Shown: positions 11,516-19,387, counted from the first letter of the stretch. The stretch is 25,781 bases of DNA from an uncultured Oscillospiraceae bacterium (GCA_900546735.1 URDW01000007.1:1-25781), one strand, 5' to 3'. Numbers and translations are program-made. The notes: generated by a model not told the origin, from the letters alone.

Positions 11516-11586
11516 ATGTTTAGAATTTATTTATAAAGCATGGCTTTTTTCGCAAAAGCCGTTTATTTTTTAGCAAGAAACGCCGG

Positions 11587-12717
11587 TCATTTCAGCGCGT
11601 TCCACATTTCGGCAATGTCGTCGCGCGTGAGCGGCACGGGGTTGCGCGTAAGCAGCATGCTCATGCTTTCATCGGTCAGCTGTTCGATCTGTTCGTCGGT
11701 CGTGCAGCCGATCTGGCGCAGGTTGGTGCGCATGCCGAACGCGCGCTTCAGGTGGGCAATGCGCGCCGCCATGACGCTGGGCGCGGAAAAGCCGCAGGCG
11801 CGCGCCATGCCGGTGATGAGCCCGTCGCCGTCGGCGCGGCGTGCGTTGAGCTGAATAAAATAGTCGAGCGTAAAGGCGCAGGCCTCGCCGTGCGGCAGGC
11901 CGTAGCGGTTGGTGAGCGGAAACGAGCAGGCGTGCGCGCCCGTGGTGCGCGGCTGCGAAAAGCCGACGCCGGCCAGGATGGAGGCGAGCGCCATGTTTTC
12001 GCGCGCTTCCAGATCGTTTGGCTCGTTATAGGCTTTTTCGAGCCAGGCAAAAGCCAGGCGCGCGGCGGTGACCGAGTTGGCGGCGCAAATGGGCTGGCGC
12101 AAAGTCGACCAGTAGCTTTCAATGGCGTGCGCCAGCACATCGAGCCCGGTGGAGGCCGTGACAGCCGGCGGCACGGAAAGCGTCAGCTCCGGGTCCACGA
12201 TGGCTAGGCGCGGGTACATGGCTGCGTCGTCCATCGGGGCTTTGATGTTTTTTGCCGTGTCTGTCAGCACCGAGATGTTGGTGATCTCAGATGCGGTGCC
12301 GGACGTGGTGGGCATGGCGATCATCGGGATCGCCTCCTGCGCGCGCAGCGGCCGGCCGCCGGTGTGGTACGCCTCGATTTTTTCATGCCCGCGCGCAATG
12401 GCGCAGGCCGCCTTGCAGCAGTCCATGGGCGAACCGCCGCCGAGCGCCACGGCAAAGTCGGCGCGCACCTTGCGCATCAGCTCGGCGCAGGCGTTGACGT
12501 TGTCGGTCGTGGGGTTTGGGCGGATGTCGGAAAACACGGCGCAAAGCCGCCCGCCGGCCGCTTCGGCCACAGCCTGGGCCGTGCCGTTTTCATGCAGCGT
12601 TTTGGAGCAGACGAGCACGCCCCGCTTGCCGCCCAGTTCATCGATATACCGGCCGAGTTCGCGGCGCTTGCCGCTGCCGAACACGATTTTTACGGGCAGA
12701 GAAAAGGTCCATTCCAT
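11587..12717 (-). CDS. Iron-containing alcohol dehydrogenase
   Basis: This 376-residue group III NAD(P)-dependent alcohol dehydrogenase interconverts alcohols and aldehydes or ketones. The nucleotide-binding GGGSPMD (93-99) and MPTTSGTASE (135-144) are present. The four metal ligands fit family spacing: Asp193 and His197 (GLDVLAHAIE), His262 (GAHACSFPL) and His276 (LPHGEA). The substrate is not decidable; relatives act on ethanol, butanol, 1,3-propanediol or lactaldehyde. GAGGTGATGAA precedes the ATG. It is monocistronic: a hairpin-filled gap lies upstream and a terminator downstream. In a fermentative gut anaerobe a role in NADH reoxidation is plausible. Confidence 0.93.
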   Translation of the reverse strand: MEWTFSLPVKIVFGSGKRRELGRYIDELGGKRGVLVCSKTLHENGTAQAVAEAAGGRLCAVFSDIRPNPTTDNVNACAELMRKVRADFAVALGGGSPMDCCKAACAIARGHEKIEAYHTGGRPLRAQEAIPMIAMPTTSGTASEITNISVLTDTAKNIKAPMDDAAMYPRLAIVDPELTLSVPPAVTASTGLDVLAHAIESYWSTLRQPICAANSVTAARLAFAWLEKAYNEPNDLEARENMALASILAGVGFSQPRTTGAHACSFPLTNRYGLPHGEACAFTLDYFIQLNARRADGDGLITGMARACGFSAPSVMAARIAHLKRAFGMRTNLRQIGCTTDEQIEQLTDESMSMLLTRNPVPLTRDDIAEMWNALK

Positions 12718-13151
12718 TTCATCACCTCAAAATATGCCTTGTTTATAATGTAGGCCAAAGTGCGGAAAATAAACAGAGGCAGCTTTTTATTTTTGCCTGT
12801 AAAAAGCTGCCTGAAACGGCTGCGCCCATTCTGGCGCAGTTTAAACTGTCGAAAAAGCCGGTTGGACCGCGCGCAAAAATACATCAAAAAATTTTATTGC
12901 TTTTCTCAAACAGAAAAACATATGCACTTTAAGAATAATTTGGTACCGTAAAAGCAGAAAACCCACACAGATGTGCGGGTTTTGCGCTTTTTGTCTTTTG
13001 CTCGGGGGCAGTACCATTGTACAGCACCCACTTGCAAAATACAAAATCCAACTCGCCTTTTTGGCAGTTTGTCAGCGTTTCAGGCTGCATAATTTGTTGA
13101 CATTATATCTTTTTTGACACGCTGACCTGCGCCCAAATGGGCGCAGTTTTT
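12718..13151. other. Non-coding gap with four hairpins
   Basis: This gap has no supportable gene. It contains four inverted repeats: 12777-12789 with 12800-12812 (AGGCAGCTTTTTA arms, leader side of the dehydrogenase gene), 12820-12826 with 12833-12839 (CTGCGCC/GGCGCAG), 12958-12983, and 13127-13146. A further pair, GTCAGCGT and ACGCTGAC, lies around 13070 and 13121. The sequence between is AT-rich. A small RNA is possible but unproven. Confidence 0.6.
12958..12983. terminator. Terminator-like hairpin
   Basis: AAAACCCACACA (12958-12969) pairs with TGTGCGGGTTTT (12972-12983) with one mismatch. A-rich sequence precedes it and T-rich sequence follows, so it could work in both directions. Confidence 0.6.
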
Positions 13152-13153
13152 TT
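13127..13153 (+). terminator. Intrinsic terminator facing the plus strand
   Basis: CTGCGCCCA (13127-13135) pairs with TGGGCGCAG (13138-13146), followed by seven T. The T run is on the plus-strand side only, although the adjacent gene that ends here (transketolase, minus strand) reads the other way. Confidence 0.7.
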
Positions 13154-14096
13154 ATTTTTTCAAAAAGTCTTTGGTGACGGCCACGATGTTTTCGCTGCAC
13201 AGGCCAAACTGCTTCAGCAGATCGCGCGCGGGACCGCTGTGGCCGAACTGGTCGTTTACGCCGATGCGGCGCACGGGCGTGGGCCGGGTCTCGGCCAGGC
13301 AGGCGCAGACCGCTTCGCCCAGGCCGCCGATCACGCTGTGTTCCTCCACCGTGATGATCTTTTTGCAGCGGCGCGCGGCGCGCAGCACCAGCTTTTCATC
13401 GAGCGGCTTGATCGTGGCCATGTTGATGACCATGGCCTCAATGCCGTCTTTTGCCAGCTCTTCGGCGGCTGTCATCGCCTCGGCCACCATCAGGCCGTTT
13501 GCAATGATGGCCACGTCTGAACCGTCGCGCACGGTCTCGCCGCGGCCGATGCGGAAACGGTAGCTTTCGTCGTGGAACACCGGCACGGCCAGGCGGCCGA
13601 AGCGCAGGTAGACCGGGCCGTCGTACTTATAGGCGGCTTTTACGGCCTGGCGCGCCTCCACATCGTCGGCCGGGCAGATCACGACCATGCCCGGGATGGC
13701 GCGCATCAGCGCAAAGTCCTCGCAGCACTGGTGGGAAGCGCCGTCCTCGCCGACGGAGATGCCGGCATGTGTGGCGCCGATCTTTACATTCAGGTGCGGG
13801 TAGCCGATGGAGTTGCGGATCTGTTCAAACGCGCGGCCGGCCGCAAACATCGCAAAGCTGGAGGCGAACGGCACAAGCCCCATCGTGCTCAGACCTGCGG
13901 CCACGCCCAGCATGTTGCACTCGGCAATGCCGCAGTCAAAATGGCGTTCGGGAAATGCTTTTTTAAAAATGCCGGTTTTGGTGGCGGCCGCCAGGTCGGC
14001 GTCCAGCACGACCAGCTTGCCGGCGCCGTTTTCGGCCAGCTCTTTCAGCGCGTTGCCGTAGCTTTCTCTTGTTGCGATCATCTTCACTTCTGCCAT
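13152..14096 (-). CDS. Transketolase, C-terminal subunit
   Basis: This 314-residue protein carries the pyrimidine-binding and C-terminal domains of a split transketolase. With the N-terminal subunit encoded just upstream it should transfer two-carbon ketol units between sugar phosphates in the non-oxidative pentose phosphate pathway, using thiamine diphosphate. The cofactor-activating glutamate is Glu59 in CGIAECNMLGVAAG. The HAGISVGEDGASHQ segment (about 110-123) is typical of transketolase-type pyrimidine domains. The C-terminal domain begins near residue 190. It starts three bases after the partner gene stops. Close relatives include apulose-phosphate transketolases, so a specialised sugar substrate cannot be excluded. 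Confidence 0.93.
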   Translation of the reverse strand: MAEVKMIATRESYGNALKELAENGAGKLVVLDADLAAATKTGIFKKAFPERHFDCGIAECNMLGVAAGLSTMGLVPFASSFAMFAAGRAFEQIRNSIGYPHLNVKIGATHAGISVGEDGASHQCCEDFALMRAIPGMVVICPADDVEARQAVKAAYKYDGPVYLRFGRLAVPVFHDESYRFRIGRGETVRDGSDVAIIANGLMVAEAMTAAEELAKDGIEAMVINMATIKPLDEKLVLRAARRCKKIITVEEHSVIGGLGEAVCACLAETRPTPVRRIGVNDQFGHSGPARDLLKQFGLCSENIVAVTKDFLKK

Positions 14097-14099
14097 CGT

Positions 14100-14954
14100 T
14101 TACGCCTCCTGGATCTCTTTGTACTGTGCCTGCAGCTCGCGCATGGCCTGGTGGTACTGTTCTTCGTTCGGGGCTTTGCCGTGCCAGTCCACTTCGTTTT
14201 CCATGTAGGAAACGCCCTTGCCTTTTACGGTGCGCAGCAGAATGGCGAACGGCTTGCCGCTTTTCATGTTTTTGTGAAACGCATCAAACGCTTTTTCCAG
14301 CTCGGCCATGTCGTTGCCGTCTACCGTGATGCAGTTGAAGCCGAAAGCTTTTACCTTTTCGTCCACCGGTTCGGCGTTCATAACGTCTTTGCAGGCGCCG
14401 TCGATCTGCAGGCCGTTCAGGTCGATCATGACACACAGATTGTCAAGCTGGTAGTGGGCGGCAAACATCATGGCCTCCCACACCTCGCCCTCTTCGATCT
14501 CGCCGTCGCCGAGCAGCGTGTAGATGCGCATTTTCTTTTTGTGCTTGTATTTTGCGCCGAGCGCCATGCCGGCCGCGGCGCTGATGCCCTGGCCGAGCGA
14601 GCCGGTGCTCATGTCGATGCCGGGCACGGTGTTCATGTTGGGGTGGCCCTGCAGGTAGGAATCGATGTGGCGCAGCGTTTTCAGGTCTTCCACCGGGAAG
14701 AAGCCGCGGTAAGCGAGCGCGGCGTACAGCCCGGGGGCGCAGTGGCCCTTGGACAGCACGAAGCGGTCGCGGTATTTCCAGTCGGGGCGGGTCGGCTCGA
14801 TCTCCATCTCTTTAAAATAGAGGTAGGCAAACACGTCGGCCGCCGAAAGCGAGCCGCCGGGATGGCCGGCCTTTGCGTTGTAGGTGCCTTCGATAACGCC
14901 CATCCTGATCCGGCAGGCGGCGGTCTCAAGCATTTTTCTCGTTACCTTGTCCAT
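14100..14954 (-). CDS. Transketolase, N-terminal subunit
   Basis: This 284-residue protein holds the pyrophosphate-binding domain of split transketolase. It has GHPGGSLSAAD (30-40), the invariant SKGHCAPGLYAAL (68-80), GSLGQGIS (118-125) and the thiamine-diphosphate/Mg motif GDGEIEEGE starting at 149. It needs the C-terminal subunit to make an active site. It lies 12 bp behind serS and 3 bp before its partner, so it belongs to the parA-parB-serS-transketolase transcript. Confidence 0.94.
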   Translation of the reverse strand: MDKVTRKMLETAACRIRMGVIEGTYNAKAGHPGGSLSAADVFAYLYFKEMEIEPTRPDWKYRDRFVLSKGHCAPGLYAALAYRGFFPVEDLKTLRHIDSYLQGHPNMNTVPGIDMSTGSLGQGISAAAGMALGAKYKHKKKMRIYTLLGDGEIEEGEVWEAMMFAAHYQLDNLCVMIDLNGLQIDGACKDVMNAEPVDEKVKAFGFNCITVDGNDMAELEKAFDAFHKNMKSGKPFAILLRTVKGKGVSYMENEVDWHGKAPNEEQYHQAMRELQAQYKEIQEA

Positions 14955-14966
14955 AGCGAAATCTCC

Positions 14967-16244
14967 TTATTTGATGCAGTCTTTGCCGCCCATGTAGGGG
15001 CGCAGCGCTTCGGGGATCTTAACGGTGCCGTCGGCGCAGAGGTTGTTTTCCAAAAAGGCAATGAGCATTCTGGGCGGCGCCACAACGGTGTTGTTGAGCG
15101 TGTGCGCCAGGTAGTTGCCGTTTTCACCCTTGATGCGGATCTTCAGGCGGCGCGCCTGGGCGTCGCCCAGGTTGGAGCAGGAGCCGACCTCGAAATATTT
15201 TTTCTGCCGCGGCGACCATGCCTCCACGTCGACCGACTTGCACTTGAGGTCGGCCAGGTCGCCGGAGCAGCATTCGAGCGTGCGCACCGGGATGTCGAGG
15301 CTGCAAAACAGGTCGACTGTGTTCTGCCACAGGCGGTCGAACCACATTTTGGACTCTTCGGGCTTGCAGACCACGATCATCTCCTGCTTTTCAAACTGGT
15401 GGATGCGGTAGACGCCGCGCTCTTCAATGCCGTGGGCGCCCTTTTCCTTGCGGAAGCAGGGCGAGTAGGAGGTCAGCGTTTTCGGCAGCTCTGATTCGGG
15501 GGTGATGGTGTCGATAAACTTGCCGATCATCGAGTGCTCGCTCGTGCCGATCAGGTAAAGGTCTTCGCCCTCGATCTTGTACATCATGGCGTCCATTTCG
15601 TCAAAGCTCATCACGCCGTTGACCACGTTCGAGCGGATCATGAACGGCGGCACGCAGTAGGTAAAGCCGCGGTCGATCATAAAGTCGCGCGCATAGGAGA
15701 TGACGGCCGAGTGCAGCCGGGCAATGTCGCCCATCAGGTAATAGAAGCCGTTGCCGGCCACCTTGCGCGCCGCGTCCAGGTCGATGCCGTGGAAACGCTC
15801 CATGATGTCGGTGTGGTACGGGATCTCAAAATCCGGCACGACCGGCTCGCCGTACTTCTGCACCTCTACGTTTTCGGAATCGTCGCGGCCGATCGGCACG
15901 GAGGGGTCGATCATCTGCGGGATCGTCATCATGATCCTGGTGATCTTTTCGTTCAGCTCGGTCTCTTTGGCGTGCAGCTCCTCAAGCTCTTTGGCCTGCT
16001 TCGTGACCTCATCCTTGAGCGCCATGCCCTCTTTTTTTTTGCCCTGGGCCATCAGCGCGCCGATCTGTTTGCTGATCTTATTGCGGTTCGCGCGAAGCGC
16101 ATCGGCCTGCTGCTGCACGTCGCGGCGCTCGCGGTCCAGGGCGATCACCTCGTCCACCAGCGGCAGCTTGCGGTCCTGAAATTTTTTGCGGATGTTTTCC
16201 TTGACGGCATCCGGATTTTCTCTTACAAACTTAATGTCCAGCAT
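14967..16244 (-). CDS. serS: Seryl-tRNA synthetase
   Basis: This cytoplasmic class II synthetase charges tRNA-Ser (and tRNA-Sec where present) with serine. Its 425 residues are of normal length. The N-terminal antiparallel coiled-coil arm (about 27-105) grips the tRNA long variable arm. The catalytic domain has TSEHSM (234-239, serine-binding TxE), motif 2 CFRKEKGAHGIEERGVYRIH (263-282), and the late GSCSNLGDAQARR motif. AAAGGAGAAC overlapping the parB stop sets the ATG at 16244. Placement inside a chromosome-partition operon ties its expression to parA's promoter. No T-box leader is seen directly before it. Confidence 0.97.
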   Translation of the reverse strand: MLDIKFVRENPDAVKENIRKKFQDRKLPLVDEVIALDRERRDVQQQADALRANRNKISKQIGALMAQGKKKEGMALKDEVTKQAKELEELHAKETELNEKITRIMMTIPQMIDPSVPIGRDDSENVEVQKYGEPVVPDFEIPYHTDIMERFHGIDLDAARKVAGNGFYYLMGDIARLHSAVISYARDFMIDRGFTYCVPPFMIRSNVVNGVMSFDEMDAMMYKIEGEDLYLIGTSEHSMIGKFIDTITPESELPKTLTSYSPCFRKEKGAHGIEERGVYRIHQFEKQEMIVVCKPEESKMWFDRLWQNTVDLFCSLDIPVRTLECCSGDLADLKCKSVDVEAWSPRQKKYFEVGSCSNLGDAQARRLKIRIKGENGNYLAHTLNNTVVAPPRMLIAFLENNLCADGTVKIPEALRPYMGGKDCIK

Positions 16245-16255
16245 GATGTTCTCCT

Positions 16256-17101
16256 TTACTCCTCGCCGAGTTTGTTGGCGATGTTTTTCAGATCTTCGCT
16301 TGAGTAAAACTCGATCTCCAGCGTGCCTTTTTTCTTGCCGTTCAGCACAACGCGCACGCGGCGGCCGAGTGTTTCAGTTAAACTAAGCTCGACCTCGTCA
16401 TAAAAGCTGTCGCGCCGCTTTGCGGTGCGTGTGCGCCCGGCCGAAGTCTGCCGGCGCGCCATGTGCTCCAGATCGCGCACCGTCAGGTTCTTTTCCACGG
16501 TCTGCCTGGCGGCTTCCGACATCATGGCCGGGCTGTCAAAGGCCAGCAGCGCGCGGGCGTGGCCGGCCGAGATCTGCCCCTCTTTCGTCATTTCGCGCAC
16601 ATCCTCCGGCAGCTTCAGCAGACGCAGGCTGTTGGCGATGGCCGGACGGGAGCGGCCGATGGAAGCGGCCACATCCTCCTGCGTAAAGCCGCAGCGGTCG
16701 ATCAGCGCCTGCAGACCCTCGGCCTCTTCGATCGGGTTCAGGTCTTCGCGCTGCAGGTTCTCGATGATGGCGATCTCCATCGTTTCAGTGTCGGTCAGCT
16801 CTTTGACGACGACCGGCACTTCTTTCAGCCCTGCAATGCGGCTGGCGCGGTAACGGCGCTCGCCGGCCACCAGCTGGTAACCGCCGCCGGGCAGCGGGCG
16901 CACAAGCAGCGGCTGCAAAACGCCGTGCTGCAAAATGCTGTCGGCCAGTTCGCGCAGCGACTCCTCGTCAAACGTTTTGCGCGGCTGGTCCTTGTTGGGA
17001 ATGATCTCGTCAAGCGGCAGGCGGTTGGTGGGCACCATGTCGTCGACGGAGTTTTCAAACATCAGGGCGCCAAGGCCCTTTTTCGTGTTTAATCCTGCCA
17101 T
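16256..17101 (-). CDS. parB: Chromosome-partition protein ParB (Spo0J)
   Basis: This 281-residue CTP-dependent DNA clamp loads at parS, slides along DNA and, with ParA and SMC, organises the origin region. It has the CTP-binding GERRYR (80-85) and ENLQRED (114-120), a helix-turn-helix (about 140-165, TQEDVAASIGRSRPAIANSL), and a C-terminal dimerisation domain. The N-terminus (TKKGLGALM) has the usual basic Gly-Leu pattern that contacts ParA. GAGGGGAGC precedes the ATG. It lies 35 bp behind parA and 11 bp before serS. Three parS sites lie upstream of parA. Confidence 0.97.
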   Translation of the reverse strand: MAGLNTKKGLGALMFENSVDDMVPTNRLPLDEIIPNKDQPRKTFDEESLRELADSILQHGVLQPLLVRPLPGGGYQLVAGERRYRASRIAGLKEVPVVVKELTDTETMEIAIIENLQREDLNPIEEAEGLQALIDRCGFTQEDVAASIGRSRPAIANSLRLLKLPEDVREMTKEGQISAGHARALLAFDSPAMMSEAARQTVEKNLTVRDLEHMARRQTSAGRTRTAKRRDSFYDEVELSLTETLGRRVRVVLNGKKKGTLEIEFYSSEDLKNIANKLGEE

Positions 17102-17136
17102 AGAATGCTCCCCTCATACGTTTTGGCAAAGCCGTG

Positions 17137-17898
17137 TTATTGGTGTTTTAAAAATTCCTCGGCCAGCTTTTTGTAGGCCAGGCTGCCCTTGGAATACTTT
17201 TCATAATATAGGATCGGCTGGCCGTAGCTGGGCGCCTCGGCCAGGCGCACGCCGCGCGGTATGTACGTTTTGTACGTTTTGCGCGGAAAATACTTCTCCA
17301 CCTCGGAAAGCACCTGCTGGTTCAGCTTTAGGCGCGAATCGTACATGGTGAAAACAACGCCCTCGTACTCCAGGTGCTCGTTATAATGCGTTTTGACGAT
17401 GCGCACGGTGTTGACCAGCTGGCTGAGACCCTCCAGCGCATAGTATTCGCACTGCAGCGGCACGATGACCGTGTCAGACGCCGTCAGCGCGTTGATGGAA
17501 AGCAGCCCCAGGCTGGGCGGACAGTCGATGAAGATAAAATCGTAGTCGACCGTCAGTGGCGCGATCGCTTTTTTGAAAATGCGGTTGCGATCCTCCATTT
17601 CGGCCAATTCCAGCTCTGCCCCGGCCAAATTCATGTTTGCAGGCAGGACGGACAGGTTTTTGAACTCTGTTTCGACCACAACGGCGCGCGCCTGCGCCTC
17701 GCCCATCAGCACTTCGTACATAGAATAGGCAAGCTCAGACTTGTCGATGCCGAGACCGCTGGTGGAATTGCCCTGCGGGTCCAGGTCGGCGATCAATACG
17801 CTGTAGCCCTTTGCGCCGATGGCGGCGGCCAGATTGATGCACGTCGTCGTTTTGCCGACGCCGCCTTTTTGGTTAAAAATCGAGATCGTTTTGCCCAT
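17137..17898 (-). CDS. parA: Chromosome-partition ATPase ParA (Soj)
   Basis: This 253-residue MinD/ParA-type ATPase binds DNA non-specifically in its ATP form and is cycled by ParB; Soj proteins also modulate DnaA. It has the deviant Walker A KGGVGKTTT (11-19), DLDPQGNST with Walker A' residues (about 39-47), and FIDCPPSLGLLSINAL with Walker B (about 121-137). GGAGG seven bases upstream sets the ATG. Its promoter is clear, with a parS site next to the -35, so ParB autoregulation is plausible. Confidence 0.97.
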   Translation of the reverse strand: MGKTISIFNQKGGVGKTTTCINLAAAIGAKGYSVLIADLDPQGNSTSGLGIDKSELAYSMYEVLMGEAQARAVVVETEFKNLSVLPANMNLAGAELELAEMEDRNRIFKKAIAPLTVDYDFIFIDCPPSLGLLSINALTASDTVIVPLQCEYYALEGLSQLVNTVRIVKTHYNEHLEYEGVVFTMYDSRLKLNQQVLSEVEKYFPRKTYKTYIPRGVRLAEAPSYGQPILYYEKYSKGSLAYKKLAEEFLKHQ

Positions 17899-17925
17899 GA
17901 CAGCCTCCTGCAGATTGATAAGTTT

Positions 17926-17954
17926 ATTTTACCATAGATGGCATGCGCTTTCAA
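17926..17954 (-). promoter_or_regulatory. Sigma-A promoter of parA-parB-serS-transketolase
   Basis: On the minus strand TTGAAA (17949-17954), a 17-bp spacer and TAAAAT (17926-17931), leading to parA at 17898. A parS-like site begins ten bases upstream of the -35. Confidence 0.75.
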
Positions 17955-17963
17955 CCGTTTTCC

Positions 17964-17979
17964 TGTTTCATGTGAAACA
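17964..17979. promoter_or_regulatory. parS: parS site 1 (one mismatch)
   Basis: TGTTTCATGTGAAACA differs from the 16-bp parS consensus TGTTTCACGTGAAACA at one central base. It lies directly upstream of the parA promoter. Confidence 0.93.
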
Positions 17980-18013
17980 TTTTATATAGGGTTTAGAAAT
18001 GACAGGGCGCAGT

Positions 18014-18029
18014 TGTTTCATGTGAAACA
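18014..18029. promoter_or_regulatory. parS: parS site 2 (one mismatch)
   Basis: TGTTTCATGTGAAACA, identical to site 1 and 50 bp away from it. Confidence 0.93.
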
Positions 18030-18063
18030 TTGCGCCGTTCTTTATATCGATATTATAACAGGC

Positions 18064-18134
18064 GAGCAGTGCTCACCCCTACGTTATCACTAATATGCAT
18101 CGGCGCACGCCGTAGGGGCGGTCATCGACCGCCC
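18064..18134. repeat. Hairpin cluster with CGTAGGGGCGG motif
   Basis: Three dyads lie side by side: GAGCA-G-TGCTC (18064-18074), CCCCTACG (18076-18083) with CGTAGGGG (18111-18118), and GGGCGGTC-ATC-GACCGCCC (18116-18134). My impression is that CGTAGGGGCGG...CCGCCCG elements recur between genes in Clostridia genomes; I cannot search to confirm. Confidence 0.55.
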
Positions 18135-18167
18135 GACATTGTCTTGGTAACTTGATTATAGAATGTG

Positions 18168-18183
18168 TGTTTCACGTGAAACA
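18168..18183. promoter_or_regulatory. parS: parS site 3 (perfect consensus)
   Basis: TGTTTCACGTGAAACA is an exact match to bacterial parS; the palindrome extends one base each side (18167-18184). It lies between sites 1-2 and the hairpin repeat. Confidence 0.97.
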
Positions 18184-18207
18184 CGTCGGAACACGCGAAA
18201 AGAAATC

Positions 18208-18411
18208 GGGGCCCCGGAAAAAGTTTGCCCCACAAAAAAACAATGGGGCCCCCGGAAAAAGTTTGCCCCACAAAAAAAACAATGGGGCCCCCGAAATGTT
18301 TTTTCAAAAAACATTTTGGGGAGAGGAAGAACAGTGAAGTGAATGAGAGGCAACTTTTGCACAAATAACAAACAAAAGTTGCCGCGAATGATACGGAACT
18401 TGTTTTGACGA
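18208..18411 (-). repeat. Hairpin-rich repeat, copy C (inverted relative to A and B)
   Basis: Read on the minus strand this matches the second half of copies A/B: GTCAAAACAAGTTCCGTATC, then GGCAACTTTT/AAAAGTTGCC arms, the same linker, CCCCAAAATG arms and the GGGGCCCC-bounded tail. The loop of the GGCAACTTTT hairpin is entirely different from that in A and B. The tail segment of about 36 bp (TGGGGCAAACTTTTTCC core) is duplicated in tandem here. Confidence 0.92.
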
Positions 18412-18478
18412 CAAACGCAGAACGCCCCGGCAGCCTAGGCTGTCAGGGCATTCCGCGTGATGAAAAGAGGAGAATATG

Positions 18479-18502
18479 TTAAAACGGGTTTTCCCGTTTT
18501 AA
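18479..18502 (-). terminator. Terminator of the noc-like gene
   Basis: On the minus strand AAAACGGG pairs with CCCGTTTT around an A-rich loop, and the left arm overlaps the TAA stop. T-rich sequence follows. Confidence 0.75.
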
Positions 18503-19341
18503 GCTGGTTCATGCCGCTTGTTTGCGGCGCGGCCGTCGGCCAGGGTCGGCGTTTTGGCGGCCGATTTCGGGATGCGCACGAGAAATTCAATGTAGTCGTC
18601 GGTCTCGGTCTTTTTGGCGTCGGCGTTTATGCCGGCGGAGCGCATCGTTTCAATGGCTTTGTTGACGGTGTTCACAAAAATGCGCACGTCCTTGAAAATG
18701 CGCACCACGTTCTGTTTGGGTTTTACGGTGTGGTCGGTCAGGCGGTCGATGTGCTCTTCCGTCTGGCGCACGTTCCAGTGGTTGCGCTCGATCAGACCCA
18801 GCGTGTCCCAAATGTCCTTGGGGCTCGAAAGCCGCAGCAGGGCGCGCGCGTGGCGTTCCGTCAGGTCGTGCTTTTCAATAAAATAGCGCACGTCGCTCGG
18901 CAGTTTTAAAAGCCGCAGCTTGTTGCTGACGGCGCTTTGGCTTTTGCCCAGCCGCCGGGCGATCTCTTCCTGCGTCATGCCGAACACTTCGCTCAGCCGG
19001 GCGATCGCGGCCGCCTCTTCAAAAAAGGTCAGCTCGCGGCGCTGGATGTTTTCGATGATCGAAAGCGTGGCTGACTGCTGAGAGGTACAATCGATCTCTA
19101 TGCAGGGCACCAGCTGCTGGTTGGCCAGAATGCTGGCGCGCAGGCGGCGTTCGCCGGTGACGATCTCGTAGTAGTCTGAGTTGTTGATGCGGCGCACAAG
19201 CAGCGGCTGCAGCACGCCGTTTTCCCGAATGCTCTGCGCCAGCTCCAGCAGACCTTCGCTGTCAAAGTGCTTGCGCGGTTGGTTGGGGTTCGGCAGCAGG
19301 CGCTCGGTCGGCAGCAGGCGTACGTTCGTCTCTTCCTTCAT
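18499..19341 (-). CDS. noc: Noc-like ParB-family protein
   Basis: This 280-residue second ParB-family protein has CTP-binding GERRLR (63-68) and ENIQRRE (97-103), a helix-turn-helix at about 122-146 (MTQEEIARRLGKSQSAVSNK), and a C-terminal region different from ParB. It sits directly after rsmG, the position of the nucleoid-occlusion protein gene noc in Bacillus. Noc proteins arose from ParB, bind a different DNA site and the membrane, and keep FtsZ off the nucleoid. The N-terminus (MKEETNVRLLPTERLLPNPN) is short and not obviously the amphipathic helix of B. subtilis Noc, so membrane binding is uncertain. AAAGGA precedes the ATG. It has its own promoter after the rsmG terminator. Confidence 0.82.
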   Translation of the reverse strand: MKEETNVRLLPTERLLPNPNQPRKHFDSEGLLELAQSIRENGVLQPLLVRRINNSDYYEIVTGERRLRASILANQQLVPCIEIDCTSQQSATLSIIENIQRRELTFFEEAAAIARLSEVFGMTQEEIARRLGKSQSAVSNKLRLLKLPSDVRYFIEKHDLTERHARALLRLSSPKDIWDTLGLIERNHWNVRQTEEHIDRLTDHTVKPKQNVVRIFKDVRIFVNTVNKAIETMRSAGINADAKKTETDDYIEFLVRIPKSAAKTPTLADGRAANKRHEPA

Positions 19342-19363
19342 ATGGATTTTCCTTTGTCCACTT

Positions 19364-19374
19364 TGATTACACTA
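19364..19374 (-). promoter_or_regulatory. Extended -10 promoter of the noc-like gene
   Basis: On the minus strand TGTGCTATAGTG places an extended TGn motif before TATAGT, about 25 bases upstream of the ATG and just after the rsmG terminator. No good -35 is visible. Confidence 0.5.
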
Positions 19375-19387
19375 TAGCACACCTTTT

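Larger units (their letters stand above)
17899..18498. other. parA-noc intergenic region: partition centre plus repeats
   Basis: This 600-bp gap without a gene holds the parA promoter, three parS sites, a hairpin cluster (18064-18134), repeat copy C (18208-18411) and a further inverted repeat around 18426-18455 (GCCCCGGCAGCC with GGCTGTCAGGGC, imperfect). Open frames across copy C are repeat read-through. Confidence 0.8.

Noticed and set aside
13572..15494. 640-codon plus-strand open frame opposite the transketolase and serS genes
   Set aside because: It is the antisense shadow of three clearly recognisable genes in GC-rich sequence; its composition (His, Val, Arg rich) and lack of domains fit a shadow.
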